A stretch of 64,000 nucleotides of DNA from Flammeovirgaceae bacterium SG7u.111 (lineage in GTDB: Bacteria > Bacteroidota > Bacteroidia > Cytophagales > Flammeovirgaceae): NCBI GenBank assembly GCA_034044135.1, contig CP139021.1:5161635-5225634 (forward strand), written 5' to 3'. Shown piece by piece: positions 1 to 10,800 of the stretch (position 1 is its first letter; each line of letters begins with the position of its first letter). The position numbers were made by a program, and so were the translations under genes. A model generated the notes under the pieces. The model was not told where the DNA came from. It did not search any database and worked only from the letters and a program-made list of their open reading frames with translations.

Positions 1-179
1 AGGACAATAAAGAGGGGACAATCAATATTACAAGGGAAAACCTTGCAGGTATTGTGGGTACAGCCATCGAGTCTGTCATCAGGACCCTATCGGATTTTAA
101 AGAGGAGAAATTGATAGAAATAAAAGGCAAGAAAATTACGATTATCAACGATGCGGGGCTTAACCGCATACGTTCATAA
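1..179 (+). CDS. Crp/Fnr-family transcriptional regulator, C-terminal part
   Basis: Partial gene entering from the left edge, read in frame 3 and ending at TAA 177-179; about 58 residues are visible. They contain the C-terminal winged helix-turn-helix of Crp/Fnr regulators: LAGIVGTAIESVIRTLSDF matches the recognition-helix region (typically LA...G...ETV.R.L..F), followed by a short wing with KGKKITIIND. The cyclic-nucleotide or effector domain lies outside the window, so the ligand and targets cannot be stated. A strong terminator follows at 256-297. Confidence 0.8.
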   Translation, partial: DNKEGTINITRENLAGIVGTAIESVIRTLSDFKEEKLIEIKGKKITIINDAGLNRIRS

Positions 180-548
180 CACTTGGCAATTTGCTGATTT
201 CCTAACCCAATACTTGGTGCATTTTGTAATATATCCTTTGTTCAAACTCATCAAAAACAGAAGTTTGTCCTTATTGAGGAAAGCTTCTGTTTTTTGTTTC
301 CTCTTGTTTGTAAAACAGATCACTGAGTGAGAAATTCACAAACAAAAATAGTTTTGAGTACCAAATCGTTTAGTGATCTAAAGTATTTTTAAAATTTTAC
401 AAAACAATTAAGTATTTTTAAAGAGAAGACAAGTCTTGCCAAAGGTATTTTTTACTCTATAAACCAACTTTTGAACCACTATACTTTGGTAATACAATCA
501 AACTTCTTTGAGTCCACTCAAAATAAAAACACCTTGTAACCTAGCGGA
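180..548. other. Intergenic stretch, 369 bases
   Basis: Apart from the terminator at 256-297, this AT-rich stretch shows no supportable gene. Around 469-496 there is TTTG followed by a TATACTTTGG-like block, which resembles but does not match the Bacteroidota promoter (TTTG, then TAnnTTTG). It could serve the gene starting at 549. Confidence 0.4.
256..297 (+). terminator. Rho-independent terminator after the Crp/Fnr gene
   Basis: AACAGAAG (256-263) pairs with CTTCTGTT (284-291), with further TCC/GGA pairing inside, followed by a run of T. It lies 77 bases past the Crp/Fnr stop codon. Confidence 0.65.
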
Positions 549-923
549 ATGATGGCGCAAAACAATTATATAGATGAACTAGAACAAAACCACAACCTCT
601 GGTTAGAGGATATCAACACTATTAAGGAAGAAATCTCTGACTTGATCACCGAGCTTGCTGAAAAAATAGACGACAATGAGGAGTTGCCCATTTGCAAAAA
701 GTTGTCCGATGCTCAAAACAACCTTGTAGGCCTACACATGCTTTTTGAGAACCTCGTTACAGACATCATTAACTTTCGGTATGCACTCAGGCGCTACTCT
801 AAGCACCACGCAATGGCTCTCCAGAGTAATTATTTCCAAAAGCATAAAAAGCTAGCGACCGCCATCCAGCGCAACAAAAATCAATTTGATGCTTACAAAG
901 CAGAGGCTCGTTCTCTCTTATAG
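549..923 (+). CDS. Hypothetical protein, helical, 124 aa
   Basis: Not recognised. The protein is predicted helical and charged, with heptad-like leucines and isoleucines in residues 8-40 (NLWLEDINTIKEEISDLITE) and a second helical, Lys/Gln/His-rich half containing RRYSKHH. It has no signal peptide or membrane segment, so it is probably a cytosolic coiled-coil protein. Two ATGs lie in tandem at 549 and 552 and either could be the start. It stands alone, with the convergent gene at 935-1258 beginning 11 bases after its stop. Confidence 0.6.
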   Translation: MMAQNNYIDELEQNHNLWLEDINTIKEEISDLITELAEKIDDNEELPICKKLSDAQNNLVGLHMLFENLVTDIINFRYALRRYSKHHAMALQSNYFQKHKKLATAIQRNKNQFDAYKAEARSLL

Positions 924-934
924 CGAAAGCACTT

Positions 935-1258
935 TTACTGTTTCCTCCTTTTTTTCAAGTCCTTTTCCGCCAATATCCTTATCTCTTTTTCACCGCCTTC
1001 CTGAACGTACTCCACCCCTATCTCGCCAGCTTGCTGCCAAGCTTTCCATTCTGTTTCAGACATACTTATTTCCACAATACCATTTTTGAAAGATGCTTTC
1101 AGTTTTACATCTTGTTTTTCCAACAACAACCTAAAAAACAAAAAAGACGCTCCGGGGAAAAACAGTTTGACCTCTAATACTTCCCCATTTCCAAGAGCTA
1201 TAATTTCATTCTCTTGCAAGCGTACATTCAAAAAATTTTCTGATATCCTAACCTTCAT
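935..1258 (-). CDS. Small hypothetical protein (DUF7009-like)
   Basis: A 107-residue protein opening MKVRISENFLNVRLQENEI. This resembles the short Bacteroidota family that begins MKIRIKxNSLRxRLTxxEV (annotated as DUF7009 from memory, not searched). The middle alternates short beta-like segments (VEISMSETEWKAWQQAGEIG) and the C-terminus is basic (DLKKRRKQ). There is no signal peptide. Function is unknown. It is convergent with the 549-923 gene. Confidence 0.6.
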   Translation of the reverse strand: MKVRISENFLNVRLQENEIIALGNGEVLEVKLFFPGASFLFFRLLLEKQDVKLKASFKNGIVEISMSETEWKAWQQAGEIGVEYVQEGGEKEIRILAEKDLKKRRKQ

Positions 1259-1708
1259 TTTAATAGAGTTTGTACCGACGACGGTTTACTTTGTTAATAA
1301 GTGGTAACTACAGTGCAATAAACTAAAAGAAACCAACCTTACAAACGTACAATAAAACGACAATACTTACATGAAACAGTTTTTTAACTTATGAACAGCA
1401 AAAAAGTATCTTGTTAATTAGTATTAAGCGATTTTTAGATTAAAAACCAAACATGTACTTTTAATCTTGAATAAAATCCCGTGTACAAAAACACAGGTCA
1501 ATTCAACAAAAAACCAACTAAAAATTACATTTCCTTAAATTATCTTACTTAGGCGAAAGCTAACAAACTCATACTCACGCTCCTTGCCTTCATTCTGGAG
1601 GGAAACAGGAAAAATAATTAATGGCTTAGGCAAACTTCTTAAAAACGAAATGAATTAAGCCACAAACTAATTAAGCCTAAAAAACTAAGGTAATTGAATT
1701 AAATAGCT
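1259..1708. other. Intergenic region upstream of the adhesin operon, 450 bases
   Basis: AT-rich sequence between the divergent genes at 1258 (minus) and 1709 (plus). It must hold the adhesin operon promoter, but I find no exact TTTG-N19-TAnnTTTG. The nearest is TTTG at about 1268 with a TACTTTG block about 20 bases later, one base short of the consensus -7 element. No RNA gene is recognised. Confidence 0.4.
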
Positions 1709-4700
1709 ATGAAGATAACACTTCGACTACTTCTTGTAGGTTTTCTATCCCTTGCGATAACCGAACAAAGCATTTCTCAGCAGTTCACTGAACGTGCAGC
1801 TGACTATAACATCAACCTTGCCGGGGCTAAGGATGGCGGGTTCTCATTTGGCTATCTTAATGGAGATGAACACCTTGACCTCATAGTAAATACTTACGAT
1901 GGTCAGAAACGCAGTAGGGTTTACTTCTTTGAACCTGCTTCGGGAAAGTATATTGATGTAACAAGTACACATGCAAAAGGTATATTGGCAGATGTGCTAG
2001 AGGGCAGCACTGCCTTGGAACGCTCGTTGGTCATCGTAGATTTCAACAATGATGGATACTACGATTTTGTAAGGAACTCTGCTTTTAGAGTAGAAGTATA
2101 CCTCAATAACGGACCTGGTGCTGGTTATACTTTTGGTCGGCTCCCAAGCCAATTACCCAATTTTGTGTTGTACACAGCCGATATAAACGACCCTTCTGAT
2201 CATCCCTTCAAAATTCCTGGAGGTATGAACACAGAAGGTATTGGCGCATTGGATTACGATAATGATGGTGACTTAGACCTTTTCATAGAAAACCACAACT
2301 GGGGCGTAGAGATATATGAAAACACAACCATAGGTGCAAAAAGTGGCGATAATCTTTTTGTTCATGTTCTCCCAACTAGCATTGGATTGCCTTTAGGTGG
2401 CGGTACTGACCCGTCTTTCACTTATTACGATGGTGATTATGCAACCGTAACCGATATCAATAATGATGGATATATTGATATGTTGGCCAGAAAGAACGGT
2501 AGAAACGCTGTTGACCTCTACATAAACAACCCAGAAAACCCTGGGAATTTCATGCAGAAGTATGACATTCAGAATGCTAGCAATGAAAACAAGGGCGCGG
2601 TTTCTTTTTACGACTTGGACAATGACAACGACTTTGACCTGATCTGGACTGCTTCAAAAACGACAGAGATATATGAACTTGACGCCAACGGAGACTTTGT
2701 TCTTGTTCCTGGCGCATTTCCTTCTAACACAAACCTAGATAACATCGATGGTTTGGCAGGTGGAGATATTGACCACGATGGTGATATTGATATTTTCTTG
2801 GCCGATGACCAAGGTAGCAGCTTCTTAATGATAAATGAAACTGAAGCTGGAGGACCAATCAAATTTGTACAGTCAAATAACGGAATAGATGTCAATGGTG
2901 ATGCAGAAGGCGCTCTTTTCACGGATGTAGATGAAGATGGCGACCTTGATTTGTATGTAAATCTTAATGGACTCGAAAACCAATTGTGGATCAACGATCT
3001 GAACACAACTGAAAAAGGAAATGATTTTATAATAGTTAAGGTTTTGGAAAATAGGGATACTGATGGAAACATCGGCAACCCAACTTTTGAAAACGCAGAG
3101 GGAGCTAGATTAGCCCATGGTGCAAATGCTGTTATTCTCGATTACTGCGGAAATGTAGTAAGCGGATTGAGAGAGCTAAACGGTGGAAATGGCCATGGTA
3201 CTCAAGGACCTCCTCTCGTGCATTTCGGCTTGCCAAATGGTTACAAAGACAAGTTTTTTGTGCGCGTTTCTTACCCTGATCTATTGAACGACCCTAATGG
3301 TCGATTGATCATTGAAAAAGAGGTAAAACTAGCAGAACTACAAAATGGCAATTTGTTGGTAGTTAGTCCTGATATGGAATCGGATACAATTAATAGAGTG
3401 CCAGTTGCCGTAGATGATAGCTACACTATTATTTGCCCTGCTGATTCTATAGCAGGAAATGTTGGGGACAATGACTATGACCCAGACAGTACTGTTTCTG
3501 TATTCTCACTCGCAACTGATAAAGATGAAATAAGCGGAGACCTAACTTTCAACGAAGACGGTTCTTTTGTGTACTACAACAATGGATTTGTAGGAATTGA
3601 TAGCTTTCAATATGTTATAGCTGATCCTTGTGGAACTACTGATTCTGCAATGGTAAGAATTGACGTTACATGTGATGGTGAAGAGTGCCTCCCTCCTACA
3701 GCCGGTGCAGATACGTTGTCAGCCGCTTTCTGTGGCGAGCCGATACTGATCGATGTGGCGCAGAACGACTCTAGCTCGAATGGGCTTGACCTTGTTTACG
3801 ATTCTACCTTGGTGATCGAGGCTCAGCACGGAACGGTCGCTTACAAAGAAAATGGAATTTATGCCTACATGCCTGAAAACGGGTTCTTGGGTGAAGACTC
3901 TTTCTCCTACAGGGTATGCACTACCGGCGACACTTGCGGAATGATGTGCGATACCGCTTCTGTCACCATCAACGTGCTGGAATGTCCCGCGGATTGCGTG
4001 CCGCCGACCGCCGGTGCGGATACCTTGTCAGCCGCTTTCTGTGGAGAACCGATTTTGATCGACGTGGCACAGAACGACTCTAGCTCGAACGGGCTGGATC
4101 TTGTTTACGATTCTGCACTTGTAATTGAAGCACAGCACGGTTCGGTTGTATTGAAAGAAAATGGAATTTATGCCTACATGCCTGAAAACGGCTTCTTGGG
4201 AGAAGATACTTTCTCGTACCGGGTTTGTACTACCGATGATAAATGTGGGACTATGTGCGACACCGCTTCGGTTGCGATTACCGTCTTGGAATGCCCTGTG
4301 GATTGTGTGCCACCGACTGCCAATGCAGATTCAGCTTCTGCACTTGTTTGCGACCCTTTCATAAATATTGATGTTTCGGCAAATGATGAAAGCCCTAGCG
4401 GAGAAGAGCTTGTTTATGACTCCGTACTGGTTCAAAACCCTGCTTTTGGTAGTGTGAAAATGAGCAGCAACGGTACATTTACCTACACCCCAGATTTCAT
4501 CACCGTAGGTTTGGACTCGTTCGCTTACCGAGTTTGTACAGTAGATACAAAATGCGGCACTCAATGCGATACTGCTTATGTATTTGTAGAAGTAGAAAGC
4601 TGTGACCTAGCTCCTCCAGTTTGTAAGGAAGTGATAGCCATAGACGACACGTTGGCAAATGCAATCTGCGGCGAAGTAATAGTAATTGATGCAACCGCTA

Positions 4701-6790
4701 ACGATTCTATCCCAGAAGGTGTCATAGCAATTTATAGCGATGTCACCCTCAATGGACCTGAGCACGGCACTATCTCCATGACGGTCAATGGTATTTACAA
4801 CTATACTCCTGATAAGGAATACGACGGGGAAGATAAGTTCAGTTATGTGGTTTGCACAGAAGCTACTGATACTTGTGAAGCTACTTGCGATACGGCTACG
4901 GTTTATATCAATGTAAGCTGCGGCACGGAAAACTGCCTACCACCAGTTGCCGAAGCCGATACCACTTCGGGGCAAAACTGTGGAGAGCCGTTCTTCATTG
5001 ATGTTGCCGCGAATGATTTCAGCCCCAACGGCATCGACCTTGTTTACGATACGCTACCTGTGGTATTGCCAGAACACGGCTCGGTTAGCTTGATGGCCAA
5101 TGGAACATACTCTTATCTTCCTGAAGCTGGGTTTGAGGGCGAAGACTCGTTCTCTTATAGAGTTTGCACCAGCAACGATACTTGCGCTACACTTTGCGAC
5201 ACGGCCACGGTAACTATCACCGTATTGCCTTGTGACGACATTGAAGAGTGCGAAGAAGTGATAGCTATGGACGACAGTGTTTCTTCTGCTACTTGTGGAG
5301 TGGAAGTTGTAATTGATGTAACCACAAATGATTCTATTCCAAAGGGAATTAGGCCTATTTACAGCGACATCACACTTGACGGACCTAAGTTCGGTACACT
5401 TATAATGACTGACAATGGTATTTATACCTACACAGCCACAGAGAACTTTAGTGGAGAGGATAAGTTTAGCTATATCGTTTGCACTGAAGCTGCTGGATTA
5501 TGTGAATCGTCTTGCGATACGGCTACGGTTTATATCAATGTAAGCTGCGACACGGAAAACTGCCTACCACCAGTTGCCGAAGCCGATACCGCTTCGGGGC
5601 AAAACTGTGGAGAGCCGTTCTTCATTGATGTTGCGGCGAATGACTTCAGCCCCAACGGCATCGACCTTGTTTACGATACGCTACCTGTGGTATTGCCACA
5701 GCACGGCTCGGTTTCGTTGATGTCAAACAGTACATATTCATACATCCCTGAAAGTGGATTTGAAGGAGAAGACACCTTCTCTTACAGAGTATGTACCAGT
5801 AACGATACTTGTGCTACGCTCTGCGATACAGCTATGGTAACCATCACTGTATTGCCTTGCAACATAATAGAATGCGAAGAAGTAGTTGCTGTGGACGACA
5901 CGGTTGCTTCGGCTTCTTGTGGAGTTGAAATTTCAATTGATGTAAGTGCCAATGACCTTATCCCGAGCGGCGTTACTGCAACATATAATGCGACAACGCT
6001 TGACGGCCCTGAGCACGGCACTATCACAATGAATGCAAACGGAGTTTACCAATACACTGCCGAAGCGGATTATACTGGTGAAGACATGTTTAGCTATATA
6101 GTTTGTACAGAAGCTACAAGTCTTTGCGAAGCATCTTGCGACACGGCAACGGTTTATATAACCGTAGAATGTGAAACTGGTTGTGATCCAGCTTGTACAG
6201 ACCCAATAGCAAACGATGACGAATATACAGTAACCGATTGTAGCATAGAATCACTCACTGAGAATGTGGCGCTTAATGATGAGCTTTCAATAGCATGTGG
6301 AAGCCATATATTCAGCGTAGTGGAAGAGCCACAGTTCGGTACGGTAGAATTCGAAAACAACGGAGACTTTGTTTATACTCCTACTAATGTCGGGACAGGA
6401 TTCTCAGGAGATCAATTTGTGTACGAAGTATGCAATGACTGTGGAAAATGTGATACAGCTACGGTACAGATCAATATTCAACCAGAAATATTTACCATGT
6501 TCTCACCAAATAATGATGGGGTGAACGACTTCTGGCAAATAGACTGTGTAACACCAGGTTATAAGGTACAGATCTTCAACAGGTGGGGCAACTTGGTATT
6601 TGAAGCCAGAGGCGGAAATGATCCAAATTACTCATATGCCATCACTTGGAAAGGTGAAACCAACAAAAACACTGGCATAAGCGCAGGAACTGATGTAGTG
6701 CCAGACGGAACATACTTCTTCTTATTGTATGACCAAACTGGAAAACTGATAGAAACTGCTGAGACATTTATAGTTGTAAAAACTAAATAA
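1709..6790 (+). CDS. Giant secreted adhesin-like protein: FG-GAP/ASPIC-UnbV head, ten Cys-rich Ig-like repeats, CHU_C T9SS signal
   Basis: A 1693-residue cell-surface protein. Residues 1-24 are a signal peptide. Residues about 45-430 carry FG-GAP/VCBS calcium-type motifs (DFNNDGYYD, DYDNDGDLD, DINNDGYID, DLDNDNDFD, DIDHDGDID, DVDEDGDLD). Residues about 460-555 resemble ASPIC/UnbV (GARLAHGANAVI... LVHFGLPNGY). Ten cadherin/Ig-like repeats of about 100 residues follow (about 565-1590), each ending in a pattern such as FSYRVCT...CDTATV and rich in paired cysteines. The last 100 residues are the gliding-motility CHU_C domain (FSPNNDGVNDFW, FNRWGNLVFEA, DGTYFFLLYD), the type B signal for secretion by T9SS. 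Large size, the repeats and the sprF-like gene 8 bases downstream point to a SprB-type adhesin or other large surface protein. The bound ligand is unknown. Confidence 0.85.
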   Translation: MKITLRLLLVGFLSLAITEQSISQQFTERAADYNINLAGAKDGGFSFGYLNGDEHLDLIVNTYDGQKRSRVYFFEPASGKYIDVTSTHAKGILADVLEGSTALERSLVIVDFNNDGYYDFVRNSAFRVEVYLNNGPGAGYTFGRLPSQLPNFVLYTADINDPSDHPFKIPGGMNTEGIGALDYDNDGDLDLFIENHNWGVEIYENTTIGAKSGDNLFVHVLPTSIGLPLGGGTDPSFTYYDGDYATVTDINNDGYIDMLARKNGRNAVDLYINNPENPGNFMQKYDIQNASNENKGAVSFYDLDNDNDFDLIWTASKTTEIYELDANGDFVLVPGAFPSNTNLDNIDGLAGGDIDHDGDIDIFLADDQGSSFLMINETEAGGPIKFVQSNNGIDVNGDAEGALFTDVDEDGDLDLYVNLNGLENQLWINDLNTTEKGNDFIIVKVLENRDTDGNIGNPTFENAEGARLAHGANAVILDYCGNVVSGLRELNGGNGHGTQGPPLVHFGLPNGYKDKFFVRVSYPDLLNDPNGRLIIEKEVKLAELQNGNLLVVSPDMESDTINRVPVAVDDSYTIICPADSIAGNVGDNDYDPDSTVSVFSLATDKDEISGDLTFNEDGSFVYYNNGFVGIDSFQYVIADPCGTTDSAMVRIDVTCDGEECLPPTAGADTLSAAFCGEPILIDVAQNDSSSNGLDLVYDSTLVIEAQHGTVAYKENGIYAYMPENGFLGEDSFSYRVCTTGDTCGMMCDTASVTINVLECPADCVPPTAGADTLSAAFCGEPILIDVAQNDSSSNGLDLVYDSALVIEAQHGSVVLKENGIYAYMPENGFLGEDTFSYRVCTTDDKCGTMCDTASVAITVLECPVDCVPPTANADSASALVCDPFINIDVSANDESPSGEELVYDSVLVQNPAFGSVKMSSNGTFTYTPDFITVGLDSFAYRVCTVDTKCGTQCDTAYVFVEVESCDLAPPVCKEVIAIDDTLANAICGEVIVIDATANDSIPEGVIAIYSDVTLNGPEHGTISMTVNGIYNYTPDKEYDGEDKFSYVVCTEATDTCEATCDTATVYINVSCGTENCLPPVAEADTTSGQNCGEPFFIDVAANDFSPNGIDLVYDTLPVVLPEHGSVSLMANGTYSYLPEAGFEGEDSFSYRVCTSNDTCATLCDTATVTITVLPCDDIEECEEVIAMDDSVSSATCGVEVVIDVTTNDSIPKGIRPIYSDITLDGPKFGTLIMTDNGIYTYTATENFSGEDKFSYIVCTEAAGLCESSCDTATVYINVSCDTENCLPPVAEADTASGQNCGEPFFIDVAANDFSPNGIDLVYDTLPVVLPQHGSVSLMSNSTYSYIPESGFEGEDTFSYRVCTSNDTCATLCDTAMVTITVLPCNIIECEEVVAVDDTVASASCGVEISIDVSANDLIPSGVTATYNATTLDGPEHGTITMNANGVYQYTAEADYTGEDMFSYIVCTEATSLCEASCDTATVYITVECETGCDPACTDPIANDDEYTVTDCSIESLTENVALNDELSIACGSHIFSVVEEPQFGTVEFENNGDFVYTPTNVGTGFSGDQFVYEVCNDCGKCDTATVQINIQPEIFTMFSPNNDGVNDFWQIDCVTPGYKVQIFNRWGNLVFEARGGNDPNYSYAITWKGETNKNTGISAGTDVVPDGTYFFLLYDQTGKLIETAETFIVVKTK
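3701..4310 (+). repeat. Tandem intragenic repeat, 309-base period
   Basis: Two adjacent Ig-like units of the adhesin (starting near 3701 and 4010) are highly similar in DNA, both encoding the AGADTLSAAFCGEPILIDVA region and a shared Y-x-YMPENGFLGED block. The offset is 309 bases, exactly 103 codons. Most differences between the copies are silent. Confidence 0.8.
4884..5714 (+). repeat. Two-domain super-repeat, 627-base period
   Basis: About 204 bases at 4884-5087 recur almost unchanged at 5511-5714 (offset 627 bases, 209 codons, only a handful of mismatches). The unit spans the end of one Ig-like repeat (CDTATVYINVSC) and the start of the next (CLPPVAEADT...NCGEPFFIDVAAND). Repeats 5 to 9 of the protein alternate between two types in an A-B-A-B-A order. 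Confidence 0.8.
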
Positions 6791-6798
6791 CAACAACA

Positions 6799-7737
6799 AT
6801 GAAACTACTGAAGATAAATTTAACTACCCTACTAGCAGCTTTATTGACATTAATTGGTACACAAGCTTTTGCCCAGCAAGAGCCCATGTATTCTCAATAC
6901 ATGTTCAATGGCGTAAGTATCAACCCTGCTTATGTGGGCAGTCACGAAGCCGTTAGCCTTTCGGCTTTGGCAAGAAGGCAATGGACAGGGCTAGAAGGCT
7001 CGCCTACCACCGAAACCTTTACTATCCACAGTCCTTTAGGCAAAGGTACCGGACTAGCAGGAGGACTCAATATTATTCATGACCAGATCGGCGCTACCAA
7101 TAGGGTTTCAGTTGCCACGGCATTTGCTTACCAAATACCGCTAGGCTTCGGCAAGTTATCTTTCGGGGTAAAAACTGGTTTGATCAACTACCGCACTGAT
7201 TACTCAAAGTTGACAGTTCAAAACCCCAACGATTTTGTATACGGAGGGGCACAAGTTGTTTCTGAAGTTACACCCGATGTAGGAGCTGGGGTATACTACT
7301 ATAGTGATAAGTTTTTTGCTGGACTTTCTGTACCATCTATCCTCAATACTGGCAGTACTTCATCGGAAGGTATTTCAATAGAAAATATCAAAAAACATTA
7401 TTTCTTATACTCTGGCTATGTGTTCACCCTTTCAGAAACGCTTAAGCTAAAACCAAATGTATTGGTGAAGGCTGTAGAAGGGGCACCTGTTCAGCTTGAC
7501 CTGAATGCCAATATGTATTACAAAGATATTTTCGGTGTAGGGCTGTCGTACCGTTCACTCGATGCTCTGGCACTTATTATGCAATACAATATTTCACCGA
7601 AACTTAGCTTCGGCTATTCGTATGATTTTGTAACCACTACCGAGCTCAGCCAAGTTCAGTACGGTTCACATGAATTTGTACTCAATTACAGATTTAGTTT
7701 CGATAAAAATATATTGTTGACCCCAAGGTATTTCTAA
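6799..7737 (+). CDS. PorP/SprF family T9SS-associated outer-membrane protein
   Basis: A 312-residue beta-barrel protein. It has a signal peptide (about 1-25, cleaved after AQ) and the family signature just after it: EPMYSQYMFNGVSINPAYVG. The rest is alternating beta strands ending in an aromatic-rich C-terminal strand (FVLNYRFSFDKNILLTPRYF). SprF-like proteins act with T9SS in delivering a large partner protein encoded just upstream to the cell surface. Here the gap to the adhesin gene is 8 bases, so the two are almost certainly co-transcribed and functionally paired. Confidence 0.9.
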   Translation: MKLLKINLTTLLAALLTLIGTQAFAQQEPMYSQYMFNGVSINPAYVGSHEAVSLSALARRQWTGLEGSPTTETFTIHSPLGKGTGLAGGLNIIHDQIGATNRVSVATAFAYQIPLGFGKLSFGVKTGLINYRTDYSKLTVQNPNDFVYGGAQVVSEVTPDVGAGVYYYSDKFFAGLSVPSILNTGSTSSEGISIENIKKHYFLYSGYVFTLSETLKLKPNVLVKAVEGAPVQLDLNANMYYKDIFGVGLSYRSLDALALIMQYNISPKLSFGYSYDFVTTTELSQVQYGSHEFVLNYRFSFDKNILLTPRYF

Positions 7738-7832
7738 TACCAAAAGGGATAGAATTTGTTACCAAATAAAGAAGAAGATAAAATAGGGCATCCTTCAGAG
7801 GATAGCCTTCTCATCAGCAATTTTGAACTGAA

Positions 7833-10800
7833 ATGAAGATATACTTTATACGCTTAATGGTTTGTGTTGGGTTAATAGGCTTCCTATTAAGCCCTGCTCT
7901 TGCTCAAGATGTAAACTTGCGCCAAGAAGCCGATAGTCTATTTGAAGCTAAAGCTTTTAAGCAAGCAGCAGACCTCTACAAAAAGCTTTTAAAACAGCCT
8001 TCTGAAAAAGATCACGCCTATGAACACCTAGTAGCGAGTTACGATAGAATGGCTGAGCAATTGCTGAGCAATGATGAAACTACCAAAGAACAGTTTCAGG
8101 CAGCAGCTGTTTATTTCGACAAAGGCATAAAAATCCAAAAGAAATACGGAGAAGGTATACCCGAGTCGGAAATACTAAGCGAACAAGCAAGAAACTATAC
8201 TAGAATAGGCAGAGGCCTGATGGATATAAGAGAATTTCAACCAGCAGGTAGATTTCTCAAAAAGGCTATTGCAATTTGTGATAAAAACGACATAGTTTAT
8301 CCAACTACTTTTATGAATGAAAGGCTTGCTGGGTGCTACATAGAATTGGGCAACTTCGCGGCAGCAAAAAAATATGTTTATAAAATATACGAGCCACAAA
8401 ACCTTGAAACAATAGCAGATAGCCTTTACTGCAAAGAAGGTGAATATGCCTTGGCGGCAAAAGTATATATGCTCATTAAACACGACGCTGATTTGGAAAA
8501 AGCGAAAGGATGTGACTTACAAATAGCCCGTTGTTACTGGTTTTTGAGAGATGTACAAAGAGCAATTGACTGGTACAGCAGAATTATCACCCCTGAAGAT
8601 GTAAATAGCCTTGAAGGGGACATCGTAATTCGTTCGCGAACTGATGAGTGCCTTGACCTTCAGGCAGGTCAGCATATTGCAGATGACAATGAGCCTACAA
8701 AACTCGATATCTTACGCTTCGCACAAGCCTTGCTCAACGGCAGGGGGAAATACGCCGAGGCAAGAAGCTTTTTTGATAACATCTCCGTTGTGTTAGCAAA
8801 CGATGATATCACCAAGGAATACAAGGCGATAAGAAATACCTACTATGTCAAAAAATTGGGAGGATATATCAACACGCCTAACCACGAATTTAGCCCTGCC
8901 TTCCACGCTAAGGATAGTTCTATCATTTTTGTGTCTGACCGCGACCCTAATAACGAGAAAAAAGACAAGGTAAATAATGAGGTAAGAAAAGTTTCAGACC
9001 TGTACAAAGTCAAATTGATGGAAGAAGACTTTGGAGGAATGTTTGTCTGGACCGATGAGTACATAAGAGAAACAAAAAGCACTTATTCGCCAGGAGGAAG
9101 TGATCCTGAACGAGCAGGAAATAATTTGAATTTAGCCCCTGCTGATAGTGTTGCAGGCGTGCCAGAGCGCTTTTTTGCTATAGAGAGGGAATTGCAGTAC
9201 AACGAAGGTCCTATGACTTTTTACCCAAACGACCCTCACAAACTAATCTTTACTGGCAACGCTTATGATTCACTCAAATACCTTAAAAAAAGTGCCCCAG
9301 GAGAGAAATACAAGCTGAACACGTTAAGACTATTTCTAGCTGAGTGGAATGAAGCTGATAGTGCGTGGCAGACGTCACCCCTCCGCTTTTCAGGCGAAAA
9401 TTCCGATATACTCAATAGTCCAAAATACAACACAGGCCACCCTTCATTCAATAAAAAAGGTGATAAATTATATTTTTCATCCGACGCACCTGTACCCGGA
9501 AGCATGGGCAACTCCGATATTTATGTAGCTCAATGGGATGAAGGATCTAAAACATGGAAGAACCCAATTAATTTAGATCAACCGATCAATTCGAATGGAA
9601 ATGAAGTATTCCCTTTTTTACATACAAATAATACTGGGTCAGAATCACTCTACTTTTCTTCCAACAGATCTGGGAGTATGGGCGGGCTTGATATCTACAA
9701 ATCATTTAAGCTTAGAGGTTCATTTACCGAACCTCTGAACCTTGCCGATACGGTGAACATGGCCTATTCGCTCAACTCCAAGAAAGACGATTTTGGCTTG
9801 ATCCTCAATGAAAATGAAACGTATGGCTTCTTTACTTCGGACAGGGATAGTGCCATTATAGATGGAAAATACACTAATAATGATAACATCTATAAGTTCA
9901 AGATAGCAAAGCTAGAAGTATTCGTTTGTGACAAAAGAACCGGAGAACCGCTCGTAGATGCATCTATCATGCTCCACAGTGACGTGAATAGCACCTACTA
10001 CAAAGACGAGCCATTTTACGAAGCCAAACCAACGAACCAGTATGGCAAAAATTTATTCCTGAATTTTAGGTTGAACGAAGATTTCAAGATTGTAGCAGAA
10101 GCGGAAGGGTATTTACCCGATTCGGTTTTCACAAATACCTACATCGAAAAAATCCCTAAAGATGGAATTATCAGAGCAATGATTTGCTTGGAAAAAAGAC
10201 CAAAAGCAGAGCTGATCGTTTTAGCAAACATCAAAAGTGAGCAGCAAATATTTGTTACTTTTGACAGCGAGCCATTCAGCTTAGGCGAAGGAATAGGCCA
10301 AGGTGAGCTTTATGAACTTTTCTATCAAGATGGCATCAACTTTTTGGCAGAAATCAAGCCTTCAGGCTCTAACCTATTTATCAACTTAAATTCACCTTTT
10401 GAGGTTGATAGCATGGAAAATCCTGAAAGAATCAAACGCCTAAAAGATTTATTATACGACAAAAAGATTGATGTGGAGAAGGTAACTATTATCCGAAATA
10501 TCCGCTACAATTTTGCCGTACCAGATCCGCGTTTCCCAAATAGACCAGTATTTGAAAACAAATTGGTGAAACCAGAAACCGAGCTAGCCAAAATCACGGA
10601 AATCATGAAACGCTTTCCCGATTTGGACTTGAAAATGAGCTCTCATACAGACGCTTGCCCTCTCAATAATGAGAACCACCGCATCTATGACAACCTAGCT
10701 CTTTCAAACAGAAGAAATGCAAAGGCTACATCTTTCTTGCTCGAAAATGACTTAAAACCATCGAGAATAAAAAGGTGTGCTTACGAATACGAATATCCCG

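Noticed and set aside
3700-6200. Regular repeats that could look like a CRISPR array
   Set aside because: Periods are 309 and 627 bases, multiples of three, and the repeats are coding Ig-like domains; there are no short spacers.
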